A DNA stretch of 50,189 bases from Candidatus Bipolaricaulota bacterium. GTDB lineage: Bacteria > Bipolaricaulota > Bipolaricaulia > RBG-16-55-9 > DRXL01. Shown piece by piece: positions 1-7,713 of this stretch. Each line of letters opens with the position of its first letter. Within the stretch, counting starts at the first letter, position 1. The notes under the pieces are model-generated. The model was not told the origin of the DNA. It did not search any database and saw only the letters and a list, made by a program, of their open reading frames with translations. The stretch covers positions 1 to 50,189 of the forward strand of contig JANXAU010000013.1 of the NCBI GenBank assembly GCA_025061735.1, read 5' to 3'. The position numbers and the translations under genes are program-made.

Positions 1-1
1 T

Positions 2-634
2 CAGCCGGGTGCGAAGATCTTAGATTTGGCGTGCGGGCCGGGGCGCTTTGCGATTCCCTTAGCGAGACGGAGCTTTCGCGTCGTCGGCCTAGATATTTGT
101 GAAATCTATCTTGAGCAAGCGCGCGCCAAAGCCAAAGAGCACGGACTTCAGATCGAATTTGTTCACGGCGACATGCGCGCCATCCCGTTCGAGAGTGAGT
201 TCGACGCTGTGATCAATCTCTTCACGAGCTTCGGGTACTTCGAGCGCGAAGAAGACCATCTCCAAGTCTTGAAAGAAGTGCGCAAGAGCCTCAAGCCCGG
301 CGGGCGCTTTTTGTTAGAATTGCAAAATCGAGACTGGCTGATCAAGCATTTTCAAGCGCGCGACTGGGCGGAGCGTCCGGGTTGTCTTGTGTTGGAGGAG
401 CGCAAGCTGAACCTAGAGCGCAGTCGCGTCGAGTCGCGCTGGATCGTGCTCACAGAGGCTGAACGCAAAGAATATACTCTGTCTTTGAGGGTGTTCACGC
501 TGGCTGAGCTTTTAGAGCTGTTTGCCCAAGCAGGGCTGAAGGTGCTGGGCTATTATAGTAACTTGCGCGGGGAGCCGTGGAGCTTAGAGGCCAATCGCTT
601 GGCTCTTCTCGCAGAGCGAGAATCCTCTCGCTGA
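2..634 (+). CDS. class I SAM-dependent methyltransferase (5' end outside window)
   Basis: The reading frame is open from base 2, so the start codon lies upstream of the window. The visible N-terminus contains the SAM-binding motif I (ILDLACGPGRF), followed by the acidic end of strand beta2 (GLDICE) and a post-I motif (GDMRAIPFESEFDAVINLF), which define a Rossmann-fold methyltransferase of the UbiE/Methyltransf_25 kind. The C-terminal third (LKPGGRFLLELQNRDWL, then a beta-rich section) resembles small-molecule methyltransferases. The substrate cannot be told from the sequence. It converges on the ABC permease gene that follows, with about 50 nt between the two stops. Confidence 0.85.
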   Translation, partial: QPGAKILDLACGPGRFAIPLARRSFRVVGLDICEIYLEQARAKAKEHGLQIEFVHGDMRAIPFESEFDAVINLFTSFGYFEREEDHLQVLKEVRKSLKPGGRFLLELQNRDWLIKHFQARDWAERPGCLVLEERKLNLERSRVESRWIVLTEAERKEYTLSLRVFTLAELLELFAQAGLKVLGYYSNLRGEPWSLEANRLALLAERESSR

Positions 635-683
635 CGCTAACATCATTCGGCTGTTGGCCGATTCTCTAGCCCTCCAAGCTCAG

Positions 684-1874
684 CTACTGCCTGAGAAAGA
701 CTCGCTCGTTCTGGAAGACCCGCACCGCAACCCAGATCGCTATCAGCGCATACAGCAGCGAACTCCCCAAAGCGATCCCCATGTGCGTCGCGTGGATCTG
801 TCCCAAGAGCAGCTCTTTGAAGACAAGCACGACGTTGAAGACCGGCACCAAGAGCATCGTCAGCGACGGCTCGATCTCGCGGAACTGCACAATGAGCGCC
901 GGGATCATCACCCCAAAGGTCACCCAGTTGGCGTGGCTCTGCGCCTCGCGAATGCTGCGCGTGTAGAAGAAGAGCGCGAAAATGATCGCGCTCATCATCG
1001 CCGCCAAAGCCGACATTAAAGCCACAATCAGCAGCACGATCTCTGGCGTGAGCGCGAACTTCAGCTCGGAGAGCGCCTCAACCCGTAGCAGCCTCGGAGC
1101 CGCAGAGAGAGCCGCTACCAACCCCCCAACGCTGATGACTTCCGCAAAGATCGTCACCGCGAAGATCGCCAAGACCTTGCCGATGACGATGCTGGAGCGC
1201 GAGACCGGAGCGACCAAGAGCGTCTCCAGCGTCTTGCGCTCTTTCTCGCCCACGGCCGCTTCGAGCGCCGTGTAATACCCGCCCATCGCTGCCCACATCA
1301 CCAAGAAGAGCGGCAAGAGCAGACTGAGAAAGGCCATCCCCACTTGCTCTTGAGAGGCTTCGTAGTTCACCGGCACAGGGCGAACCAACTCCGGAGGACA
1401 GCCCTGCTCGGCCAGCTTTTGCGCCACAACCTGACGACGATACGCCTCCCAGAGTGTATCGAACTTCTCCCGCGCCAATCGTGAGGGACTCCGACCGGGA
1501 TTGTATTTGACTTGCAGTTCCGTAGGTTCTCCTTGCGCGATCTTCTTCTCTAATTCTGCGGGCACGATCACCCAGAGCGCAATCTGGCCCTCCTGCAGCG
1601 CCCGCTCCGGATCGGGATGCTCTACGGGCTTGAGAAACCCACTCTTCTCCAGCATCGTCACCAGGCCCGGAGCCTCCGCGCCGTTCTGGATCACCACCGG
1701 CTGCGCCACCTGTGCCATCTCTCGCACCTCTTGCTGCCGCAGCAGACTCGGCAACAAGACAAACAGCGGCATGACCACTAACGGCACTACTACGATCAAT
1801 ACGAGAGAGCGCCGATCCCGTAGAGTGTCTAGAATCTCTCGCTGACATACGGTGATGATCTCGCTAAAGCGCAC
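684..1874 (-). CDS. ABC-2 type exporter permease, NatB-like
   Basis: This 396-residue membrane protein has the ABC-2 permease plan of the NatB/YhaP group: one N-terminal membrane segment (LVLIVVVPLVVMPLFVLLP), a long extracytoplasmic domain of about 170 residues, then five or six C-terminal membrane segments. The conserved GEKERKTLETLLVAPVSR motif before the second membrane helix is typical of NatB-like and antibiotic-export permeases. Its start overlaps the end of the upstream ATPase gene by 11 nt, so the two are translationally coupled and should form one exporter. The family exports sodium, drugs or peptides; the substrate here is unknown. Confidence 0.88.
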   Translation of the reverse strand: MRFSEIITVCQREILDTLRDRRSLVLIVVVPLVVMPLFVLLPSLLRQQEVREMAQVAQPVVIQNGAEAPGLVTMLEKSGFLKPVEHPDPERALQEGQIALWVIVPAELEKKIAQGEPTELQVKYNPGRSPSRLAREKFDTLWEAYRRQVVAQKLAEQGCPPELVRPVPVNYEASQEQVGMAFLSLLLPLFLVMWAAMGGYYTALEAAVGEKERKTLETLLVAPVSRSSIVIGKVLAIFAVTIFAEVISVGGLVAALSAAPRLLRVEALSELKFALTPEIVLLIVALMSALAAMMSAIIFALFFYTRSIREAQSHANWVTFGVMIPALIVQFREIEPSLTMLLVPVFNVVLVFKELLLGQIHATHMGIALGSSLLYALIAIWVAVRVFQNERVFLRQ

Positions 1875-2595
1875 GGTCCTCCCCCTCCACCAGTTCTACG
1901 AAGATCTCTTCCAAGTCGTGTTGCCCACTGCGCTGGCGTAGCTCGCTCAGCGTCCCCAGCGCGACCAGTCGGCCCTTGTGAATAATACCAATGCGGTCGC
2001 AGAGCCGTTCGACCTCGCTCATGATGTGCGTGGAGAAGATCACGCACTTGTCGGGACGACGACACTCTTTGATGAACTGCCGGACTTGTCGCGCGGTCAT
2101 CACGTCCAGTCCGACCGTAGGCTCGTCGAAGATCAAGACCGGCGGATCGTGCAGCAGCGCGATAGCGATCGAGACCTTCTGTTTCATGCCGCGCGAGAAC
2201 TGCCCCGCGCGCTTGTGCATAAACTCGTCTAGTCCCAAGCGCGGGGCCAGCTCCCGCACGCGCTCGGTGATCTTCTCCTCCGAAAGCCCGTAGAGTCGCG
2301 CAAAGTAGCGCATATTTTCTAAAGCCGTGAGTCGGTCGTACAGCCCATTAGACTCGGCGACGACGCCCAGTTGGGCGCGCACGCGCTCTGGTTCGCGGCG
2401 CGCGTCGTAGCCGTTGACGGTGATCAAGCCAGCGTCGGGTTTCAACACCGTGGAGATCATTCTGAGGGTGGTCGTCTTGCCCGCACCGTTGGGTCCGAGC
2501 AGCCCGAAGATCTCACCGGGCTTGACGCTGAACGAAAGACCGTCTACGGCGACAAATTTGCCAAAAGACTTGCGCAAATCTTTCACTTCGATCAT
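1864..2595 (-). CDS. ABC transporter ATP-binding protein, NatA-like
   Basis: This is a complete ABC ATPase with Walker A (GPNGAGKT), signature motif (FSRGMKQK), Walker B (LIFDEPTVGLD) and the switch His (STHIMSE). It pairs with the ABC-2 permease immediately downstream (11-nt overlap). I chose the ATG at 2595 (protein begins MIEVKDLRKSFG) because a GGGG stretch lies 6 nt upstream and family members start here; a GTG at 2613 would add six residues. The gene begins just after the degraded YoeB-like toxin gene, so the exporter may be read from the toxin-antitoxin promoter or from a promoter inside the toxin gene. Confidence 0.9.
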   Translation of the reverse strand: MIEVKDLRKSFGKFVAVDGLSFSVKPGEIFGLLGPNGAGKTTTLRMISTVLKPDAGLITVNGYDARREPERVRAQLGVVAESNGLYDRLTALENMRYFARLYGLSEEKITERVRELAPRLGLDEFMHKRAGQFSRGMKQKVSIAIALLHDPPVLIFDEPTVGLDVMTARQVRQFIKECRRPDKCVIFSTHIMSEVERLCDRIGIIHKGRLVALGTLSELRQRSGQHDLEEIFVELVEGEDRAL

Positions 2596-2617
2596 AGTTT
2601 TCCCCGTTTTCACCGCG

Positions 2618-2887
2618 TCAGTAGTGATAGCGAGCTTGCAGGAAATCTATGCGATCGTCGCTGACCATATACACGAGACGATGCTCTTACGTAATGCGAC
2701 GCGACCAAACACCTTCGGCCAGATATTTTAGCGGCTCGGGCTTGCCTATCCCATGAAACGGATCGCGCATGACCGCCTCAACAAGCTGCAAGACGCGCAA
2801 GGCCACCCGCCAATCCCTCTCCACCCAGTATCGCAAATCTTCGCGAAACTCCGGGTGGAAGATCGCGACACGTTTACTCAAGCCCAA
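2618..2887 (-). pseudogene. YoeB/Txe-family toxin with an in-frame stop
   Basis: The frame from the TTG at 2887 reads as a YoeB-type endoribonuclease (EDLRYW near the N-terminus, then FHGIGKPEPLKYLAEGVWSR) but stops at a TAA (2687-2689) after RRIT. The same frame continues EHRLVYMVSDDRIDFLQARY and ends HY and a TGA at 2618. Without the stop the product would be 89 residues, close to the usual YoeB length of about 84. The family uses a C-terminal His-Tyr pair plus upstream Glu and Arg for mRNA cleavage; the stop removes the last 22 residues including HY. One base change (GAA to TAA) would explain it. The start overlaps the antitoxin gene by 14 nt, as in intact yefM-yoeB operons. Confidence 0.85.
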
Positions 2888-3152
2888 CCTCGCGCCGTAA
2901 CTCCTGCACCCGTTGTGGAGCTAGGGTGCGACGCCGTGCACGACCCAACGCTTGCAACAGTCGTTCCGCGTTCTTTGGGGATCGCAGCAGATGGGCGGTC
3001 TCCATCAGACTCGCCAGCTCCTCCGCAGAGATCAGCGCAACGTCTTCTGTGCCACGCCGCTGGATGATCACCACATCGCGGTTCGCAATCGCTTGATCAA
3101 GGAGCTCCGCTAGATGTGCTCGCGCTTGGGTGTACGTCGTCCGGATCGCCAT
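2874..3152 (-). CDS. Phd/YefM-family antitoxin
   Basis: This is a 92-residue protein with the YefM/Phd N-terminal fold (MAIRTTYTQARAHLAELLDQ, then VVIIQRRGTEDVALISAEE) that dimerises and binds the operator DNA. The C-terminus is rich in Arg, Leu and Glu and would wrap the toxin. I chose the ATG at 3152 because a GGGAG Shine-Dalgarno lies 7 nt upstream and family members start with this sequence. The gene overlaps its toxin partner by 14 nt and lies behind an operator-promoter with two TGTACA boxes. The antitoxin reads intact although the toxin is interrupted. Confidence 0.9.
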   Translation of the reverse strand: MAIRTTYTQARAHLAELLDQAIANRDVVIIQRRGTEDVALISAEELASLMETAHLLRSPKNAERLLQALGRARRRTLAPQRVQELRREVGLE

Positions 3153-3173
3153 AGCTGCGCTCCCTTCTCTGAG

Positions 3174-3194
3174 TTGTACAGAGATACTGTACAA
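3174..3194 (-). promoter_or_regulatory. toxin-antitoxin operator: paired TGTACA boxes in a palindrome
   Basis: A perfect inverted repeat, TTGTACAG and CTGTACAA separated by 5 nt (AGATA), sits 21 nt upstream of the antitoxin ATG. Each arm contains TGTACA (3175-3180 and 3188-3193; centres 13 bp apart). TGTACA is the established half-site bound by YefM-YoeB complexes in Escherichia coli. The palindrome overlaps the -10 box of the promoter, so a bound complex would block RNA polymerase. Confidence 0.8.
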
Positions 3195-3214
3195 AACCCA
3201 ATAGCTCTTTTCAA
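3186..3214 (-). promoter_or_regulatory. promoter of the toxin-antitoxin operon
   Basis: On the minus strand a -35 TTGAAA (3209-3214) and a -10 TACAGT (3186-3191) are separated by 17 nt. The -10 lies inside the TGTACA palindrome, which fits autorepression. Confidence 0.65.
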
Positions 3215-3327
3215 GTTGCAGCTCTATCCGTCTGCTGCACAATCCAGAGTATAGTCGCTATTGCCCTCAGCTTCGGGTGCTATGACGATCTCTCTTTTGC
3301 ATGGTTTTGCAAGCCCCAACAAGGGAT

Positions 3328-3357
3328 TTGCCTTGCAGCGGGTGGCTCGGCTATAAT
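3328..3357 (+). promoter_or_regulatory. promoter of the amino-acid importer operon
   Basis: A perfect -10 TATAAT (3352-3357) follows a -35-like TTGCCT (3328-3333) with an 18-nt spacer. It lies about 100 nt upstream of the substrate-binding protein gene, leaving a leader of about 90 nt in which I see no known riboswitch. Confidence 0.6.
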
Positions 3358-3455
3358 TTTCGCTCAGAGGGAGGTGAACGGTCACACACACAAACAACAC
3401 GCTGCTCTTTTTCACAGAGCAAGATCTTCTCAAATCACAAAGGAGGTAGAGGGTT

Positions 3456-4496
3456 ATGCGCAAGGTGTTCACCGTCGGTCTGGTGGTCGCTCTGTTGCTG
3501 CCGTTGTTGACGATTGGGCAGGGGCAGCCCACGGATACCCTGGGCCGTGTTAAGGCCCGCGGTAGCTTGATCTGCGGCGTCAACAACGCCGTGCCGGGAT
3601 TTGGCTTCTTGGACGAACGCACCGGGACGTTTAGCGGTTTTGACGTGGACTACTGTAAAGCGCTAGCGACCGCGATCTTCAACGATCCTGCCAAGGTGAC
3701 GTATCGTCCGTTGACGGCCGCCGCGCGCTTCACGGCGCTCTCCGCGGGAGAGGTGGACGTGTTGATTCGTAACACGACGTGGACCTTCTCCCGCGACGTC
3801 GAGCTGAAGCTCAACTTCGGCCCGGTCACGTTCTACGACGGCCAGGGCTTCATGGTGCGCAAGGCTTCTCGGATCAACACCCTGCGCGATCTCAATGGCG
3901 CGACGATCTGCGTCTTGCAGGGGACGACGACCGAGCAGAACCTGGCCGACATGGCGCGGCGCTTGGGGATCACCATCCGACCGTTGGTCTTCACCGACGT
4001 AACCGCGCGCGATAAGGCCTACGACGAGGGCCGCTGCGACGCGATGACCGCCGATGCGTCGGGCCTTGCGGGCGCGCGCGTCCGGCTCTCCAGACCCGAC
4101 GATCACAAGATCTTGCCTGAGCTGATCTCGAAAGAGCCGCTAGCGCCCGTCGTCCGCCACGGCGACGATACATGGTACGACATCGTCAAGTGGACGGTCT
4201 ACTGCACGATAGAAGCCGAAGAGCTGGGGGTCAGCTCCCGCAACGTCGCTCAACTGCGCACCAGCACCGATCCCAACATCCGCCGCTTGCTAGGATTAGA
4301 GGGCGACTTCGGCAGAAAACTCGGGCTGGACAGCAACGACTGGTGCGCCAATATCATCGCCAAAGTGGGCAACTACGGCGAGATCTACGACCGCAACGTC
4401 AAGCCCTTGGGCTTGGAGCGGATCGTAGATGGCAAGCCGTCGCCCAACGCCTCGTGGAACGATGGCGGCTTGATCTATGCCATCCCGTTCCGTTAA
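3456..4496 (+). CDS. aapJ: amino-acid ABC transporter substrate-binding protein, AapJ/BztA-like
   Basis: This 346-residue periplasmic solute-binding protein begins with a signal peptide (MRKVFTVGLVVALLLPLL, cleavage likely near residues 22-24). The mature protein has the SBP_bac_3 fold: GRVKARGSLICGVNN, then FSGFDVDYCKALATAIF and VDVLIRNTTWTFSRD, with Cys pairs typical of the AapJ/BztA branch, and a length of about 340 that matches that branch rather than the shorter HisJ group. A strong AAAGGAGG lies before the ATG. It is followed by two permeases and an ATPase, giving a complete importer of broad L-amino-acid specificity in known relatives; the exact substrate here is not shown. Confidence 0.93.
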   Translation: MRKVFTVGLVVALLLPLLTIGQGQPTDTLGRVKARGSLICGVNNAVPGFGFLDERTGTFSGFDVDYCKALATAIFNDPAKVTYRPLTAAARFTALSAGEVDVLIRNTTWTFSRDVELKLNFGPVTFYDGQGFMVRKASRINTLRDLNGATICVLQGTTTEQNLADMARRLGITIRPLVFTDVTARDKAYDEGRCDAMTADASGLAGARVRLSRPDDHKILPELISKEPLAPVVRHGDDTWYDIVKWTVYCTIEAEELGVSSRNVAQLRTSTDPNIRRLLGLEGDFGRKLGLDSNDWCANIIAKVGNYGEIYDRNVKPLGLERIVDGKPSPNASWNDGGLIYAIPFR

Positions 4497-4522
4497 GCTC
4501 TTGACCGTGTGGTGAACCGGAG

Positions 4523-4547
4523 AGGGGCGCACCAACCGTGCGCCCCT
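4523..4547 (+). terminator. intercistronic stem-loop after the binding-protein gene
   Basis: AGGGGCGCAC and GTGCGCCCCT form a perfect 10-bp stem with loop CAACC, followed only by TTCTCTC. The poor U-tract suggests an attenuator or mRNA 3'-end stabiliser, not a full terminator. Such hairpins commonly raise binding-protein output over permease output. The permease ATG at 4557 lies 9 nt after the stem. Confidence 0.6.
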
Positions 4548-4556
4548 TCTCTCGCT

Positions 4557-5723
4557 ATGACCAAAGCCGCTCGTATCCCCTTCTGGCGCGACCTCCGCGT
4601 CTTACGAGCCCTCGCTCAAGTGCTCTTTGTGATCTTCGTCATTCTTCTGGGCAACTGGCTCTACACGAATCTTCAGGCCAATCTTAAGAGAACGAATATC
4701 TCTTTCAGCTACGATTTTTTGCAACAGCCGGCGAGCATGGGCATCTCCGAAGGCTTGCCGTTTCAGCCTACCGATAGTTATCAATACGCTTTCTGGGTGG
4801 GGGTCTTCAACACGTTCAGAGTGGTCTTTTTGGGGATGATCTTAGCAACGCTGGTAGGCCTGATCGTTGGGGTGGCGCGGCTGTCGAGCAATTGGTTGGT
4901 GCGCACGCTCTCGGCGATCTACGTAGAGACGCTGCGCAATACGCCGTTGGTCGTGCAATTGGTCTTCTGGTACACGGCAGTATTTCTGAAGCTGCCGCGC
5001 GTGGACGAGAGCCTAGAGCTTCCGGGTCCGATCTATCTGAGTCAGCGGGGGCTAGTGATGCCTCAGCCCCAGCCCACGGAGTCGTTTGCACTGTGGGGTA
5101 TGGCCTTGGGGGGTGGCTTGGTGGTGGCGTTGGGGGTCTATATCGCCAGACGGATCTATTTAGAGCGCGTGCAGCGGCCGGGGACGCCGTGGCTGTGGGG
5201 GCTGAGCGCGTTCTTGCTCACGGCCTTGGGGAGTTGGTTCTTATTGCCGCAAGCGCCGCTGCGCTGGGAGCCTCCGGTGCGGGGCATCTTCAACTTTGAG
5301 GGCGGGATGCAGTTCACTCCCGAATTTACGGCTCTGCTCTTGGGGTTGGTGATCTACACAGCGGCGTTCATCGCCGAGATCGTGCGAGCGGGTATCTTGG
5401 CCGTCTCCAAGGGCCAGAAAGAGGCCGCGCGTGCGCTGGGGCTGACGGACTTCCAGATGCTGCGTCTGATCGTCTTGCCCCAAGCGCTGCGCGTCATCGT
5501 CCCGCCGACAACGAGCCAGTATCTCAATCTCGCTAAAAATTCAAGTCTTGCGGTGGCTATCGGGTATCCCGATCTCTTCAACGTCGCCAACACGATCATC
5601 AACCAGAGCGGGAGAGCCATCGAAGTGATCTTGATGATCATGGGCAGCTACTTGACGATCAGCCTGCTCACGTCGCTCTTTATGAACTGGTACAATCGTC
5701 GAGTGCGCTTGGTGGAGCGCTAA
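4557..5723 (+). CDS. aapQ: amino-acid ABC transporter permease, AapQ-like
   Basis: A 388-residue permease of the long AapQ/BztB type: an N-terminal membrane helix (LFVIFVILLGNWLYTNL), a first block of helices (FNTFRVVFLGMILATLVGLIV), a central insertion with extra helices, then the canonical BPD_transp_1 core with the EAA loop (EAARALGLTDFQMLRLIVLP). The extended length near 400 residues distinguishes it from GlnP/HisM permeases of about 220. I chose the ATG at 4557; a GTG at 4509 would put the intercistronic stem-loop inside the gene and add an unrelated Pro/Arg-rich leader. The start has no clear Shine-Dalgarno outside the hairpin, so translation may depend on the hairpin opening. Confidence 0.9.
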   Translation: MTKAARIPFWRDLRVLRALAQVLFVIFVILLGNWLYTNLQANLKRTNISFSYDFLQQPASMGISEGLPFQPTDSYQYAFWVGVFNTFRVVFLGMILATLVGLIVGVARLSSNWLVRTLSAIYVETLRNTPLVVQLVFWYTAVFLKLPRVDESLELPGPIYLSQRGLVMPQPQPTESFALWGMALGGGLVVALGVYIARRIYLERVQRPGTPWLWGLSAFLLTALGSWFLLPQAPLRWEPPVRGIFNFEGGMQFTPEFTALLLGLVIYTAAFIAEIVRAGILAVSKGQKEAARALGLTDFQMLRLIVLPQALRVIVPPTTSQYLNLAKNSSLAVAIGYPDLFNVANTIINQSGRAIEVILMIMGSYLTISLLTSLFMNWYNRRVRLVER

Positions 5724-5727
5724 GCTT

Positions 5728-6951
5728 ATGATCGAGCAAAAGAGAGTCGCTGCGGAGGTGCTGCCGCCGCCGACGCTGCGCTATGGGCCGTTGCGCTGGC
5801 TGAGAGAGAACCTCTTCAGCACGTGGTATAACACGCTCTTGACGCTGCTCTGTCTGTGGGGGCTGTACGCGGCGCTGAGCGCGTTGCTGGAGTGGGCCTT
5901 CACGCGGGCCGATTGGTCGGTCATCCCGGCGAATCTGAAGCTCTTGTTGGTGGGCACTTATCCCGCGGAGATGCTCTGGCGCGTCTGGGCCGTGCTCTAT
6001 TTTGTCGTCTTTCTGTTGGGCGGGAGCGCGGGGCTGTGGGGGAGCCTGCTGCGCGATGCCGTCGTCGCGTTGAGCGCAGCGTTTTTCTTGTTAGCGCTGC
6101 TGCCCTTCGGTATGAGCGAGCGGCTCTTATTGGCGGGGCTGGCGCTGCTGGGTGGGGGGATGATGGGAGCGGGATGGCTGCTGCGTCGCGCTGCTCGTTT
6201 GCAAACGTGGAGCAAGAGAATTCTGTTGGGGTTGTGGGTGCTCTCGCCGATCTTGGTGGTGGTGCTGGTTGGGGGTCTACCGGGGAGCGGTTGGCTGCCG
6301 ACGGTCTCGACGGAGAAGTGGGGCGGGCTGATGCTGACGTTTATGTTAGCAATCGTAGGGATTACCACATCGTTTCCGTTGGGGGTGTTGTTGGCGTTGG
6401 GGCGGCGCAGCGAGCTGCCGGTTGTGCGCTGGTTCTCGATTCTCTATATCGAGATCATTCGCGGCGTGCCCTTGGTGACCGTGATCTTTATGGCCAGCGT
6501 GATGCTGCCGCTCTTTCTCCCCGGGGATACGCGCGTAGATCAAGCCGTGCGTGCCATGACCGCCTTCACGCTCTTCACCGCGGCGTACATCGCCGAGAAC
6601 GTGCGCGGTGGCTTGCAGAATATCCCCCGAGGGCAATACGAAGCGGCCCACGCGCTGGGCTTGAGCCACTTCTGGACGACGGTTTTTATCGTGCTGCCGC
6701 AGGCGCTGCGCGCCGTGATCCCTGCAAACGTTGGGCAGTTTATCAGTCTGTTTAAGGATACATCGCTTGTCTTTGTTGCTGCGCTTTTAGATTTGTTCAA
6801 CATCGGGCGGAGCATCTTGGCCAACCCCACGTGGTTGGCCCACGACAGCGAGATGCTGCTGTTTATCGCGTCTGTCTATTTTGTCTTTGCGTACTTCATG
6901 TCGCGCTTGAGCCAGCGCTTGGAGCGCCTCTTAGGGGTTGGTGAACGCTAA
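5728..6951 (+). CDS. aapM: amino-acid ABC transporter permease, AapM-like
   Basis: A 407-residue second permease, partner of the preceding one and starting 4 nt after its stop (GGAG upstream). It has an extended N-terminal region with five or six predicted helices, then the BPD_transp_1 core with its EAA loop (EAAHALGLSHFWTTVFIVLP). The conserved IEIIRGVPLVTVIFM segment is typical of polar amino-acid permeases. Long heterodimeric permeases of about 400 residues each are characteristic of the Aap/Bzt group described mainly in Proteobacteria. Confidence 0.9.
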   Translation: MIEQKRVAAEVLPPPTLRYGPLRWLRENLFSTWYNTLLTLLCLWGLYAALSALLEWAFTRADWSVIPANLKLLLVGTYPAEMLWRVWAVLYFVVFLLGGSAGLWGSLLRDAVVALSAAFFLLALLPFGMSERLLLAGLALLGGGMMGAGWLLRRAARLQTWSKRILLGLWVLSPILVVVLVGGLPGSGWLPTVSTEKWGGLMLTFMLAIVGITTSFPLGVLLALGRRSELPVVRWFSILYIEIIRGVPLVTVIFMASVMLPLFLPGDTRVDQAVRAMTAFTLFTAAYIAENVRGGLQNIPRGQYEAAHALGLSHFWTTVFIVLPQALRAVIPANVGQFISLFKDTSLVFVAALLDLFNIGRSILANPTWLAHDSEMLLFIASVYFVFAYFMSRLSQRLERLLGVGER

Positions 6952-7695
6952 ATGACAAACGAGTCTATGATCATCTGTCGCGACGTGCACAAATGGTTTG
7001 GGAGTTTTCACGTGCTGCGCGGGATCAATCTGGATATTAAGAAGGGCGAAGTTGTGGTCATCTGTGGCCCGTCGGGATCGGGAAAGTCTACGTTCATCCG
7101 CACGATCAATCGTCTCGAAGAGCACCAGCGCGGGCAGATCATCGTAGATGGGATCGAGCTGACCAACGATATAAAAAACATCGAAGCGATCCGGCGCGAG
7201 ATCGGCATGGTCTTTCAGTCGTTTAATTTATTTCCCCATCTGACGGCGTTGCAAAATATTACGCTTGCTCCCATCTGGGTGCGCAAGATGAAGCGCTCCG
7301 AGGCCGAAGAGTTAGCAATGCAGCTTTTGAAGCGCGTGGGGATTCCGGAGCAGGCGCACAAGTATCCGGGGCAGTTGTCGGGCGGGCAGCAGCAGCGCGT
7401 CGCGATTGCGCGAGCGCTGGCGATGCAGCCCAAGATTATGTTGTTTGACGAACCGACGAGCGCCCTCGACCCGGAGATGATCAAAGAGGTCTTGGACGTG
7501 ATGCGCGAATTGGCCCGCTCCGGGATGACGATGATCGTCGTCACGCACGAGATGGGGTTTGCCAAAGAAGTGGCAGATCGAATTGTCTTCTTCGATCAAG
7601 GCCAGATCGTCGAAGAGAACACGCCTGAGGAGTTCTTCAGAAACCCCAAGCACGAGCGCACCAAGCTCTTCTTGTCACAGATTCTGCATCATTAG
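6952..7695 (+). CDS. aapP: amino-acid ABC transporter ATP-binding protein, AapP/GlnQ-like
   Basis: A 247-residue ATPase with Walker A (GPSGSGKS), the Q-loop ([13 protein letters not shown]), signature (LSGGQQQR), Walker B ([12 protein letters not shown]) and switch His (VTHEMGFA). The sequence [13 protein letters not shown] and the C-terminal [11 protein letters not shown] are hallmarks of polar amino-acid importers (GlnQ, AapP). The ATG directly abuts the stop of the permease gene, so it is the last cistron of the operon. It converges on the beta-helix gene, with 18 nt between the stops and no obvious terminator. Confidence 0.94.
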   Translation: MTNESMIICRDVHKWFGSFHVLRGINLDIKKGEVVVICGPSGSGKSTFIRTINRLEEHQRGQIIVDGIELTNDIKNIEAIRREIGMVFQSFNLFPHLTALQNITLAPIWVRKMKRSEAEELAMQLLKRVGIPEQAHKYPGQLSGGQQQRVAIARALAMQPKIMLFDEPTSALDPEMIKEVLDVMRELARSGMTMIVVTHEMGFAKEVADRIVFFDQGQIVEENTPEEFFRNPKHERTKLFLSQILHH

Positions 7696-7713
7696 ATTTT
7701 GCTCGCGCATCCG

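Noticed and set aside
2596-2613. GTG at 2613 as the start of the NatA-like ATPase.
   Set aside because: The GGGG Shine-Dalgarno lies inside this extension and fits the ATG at 2595, where homologues begin.
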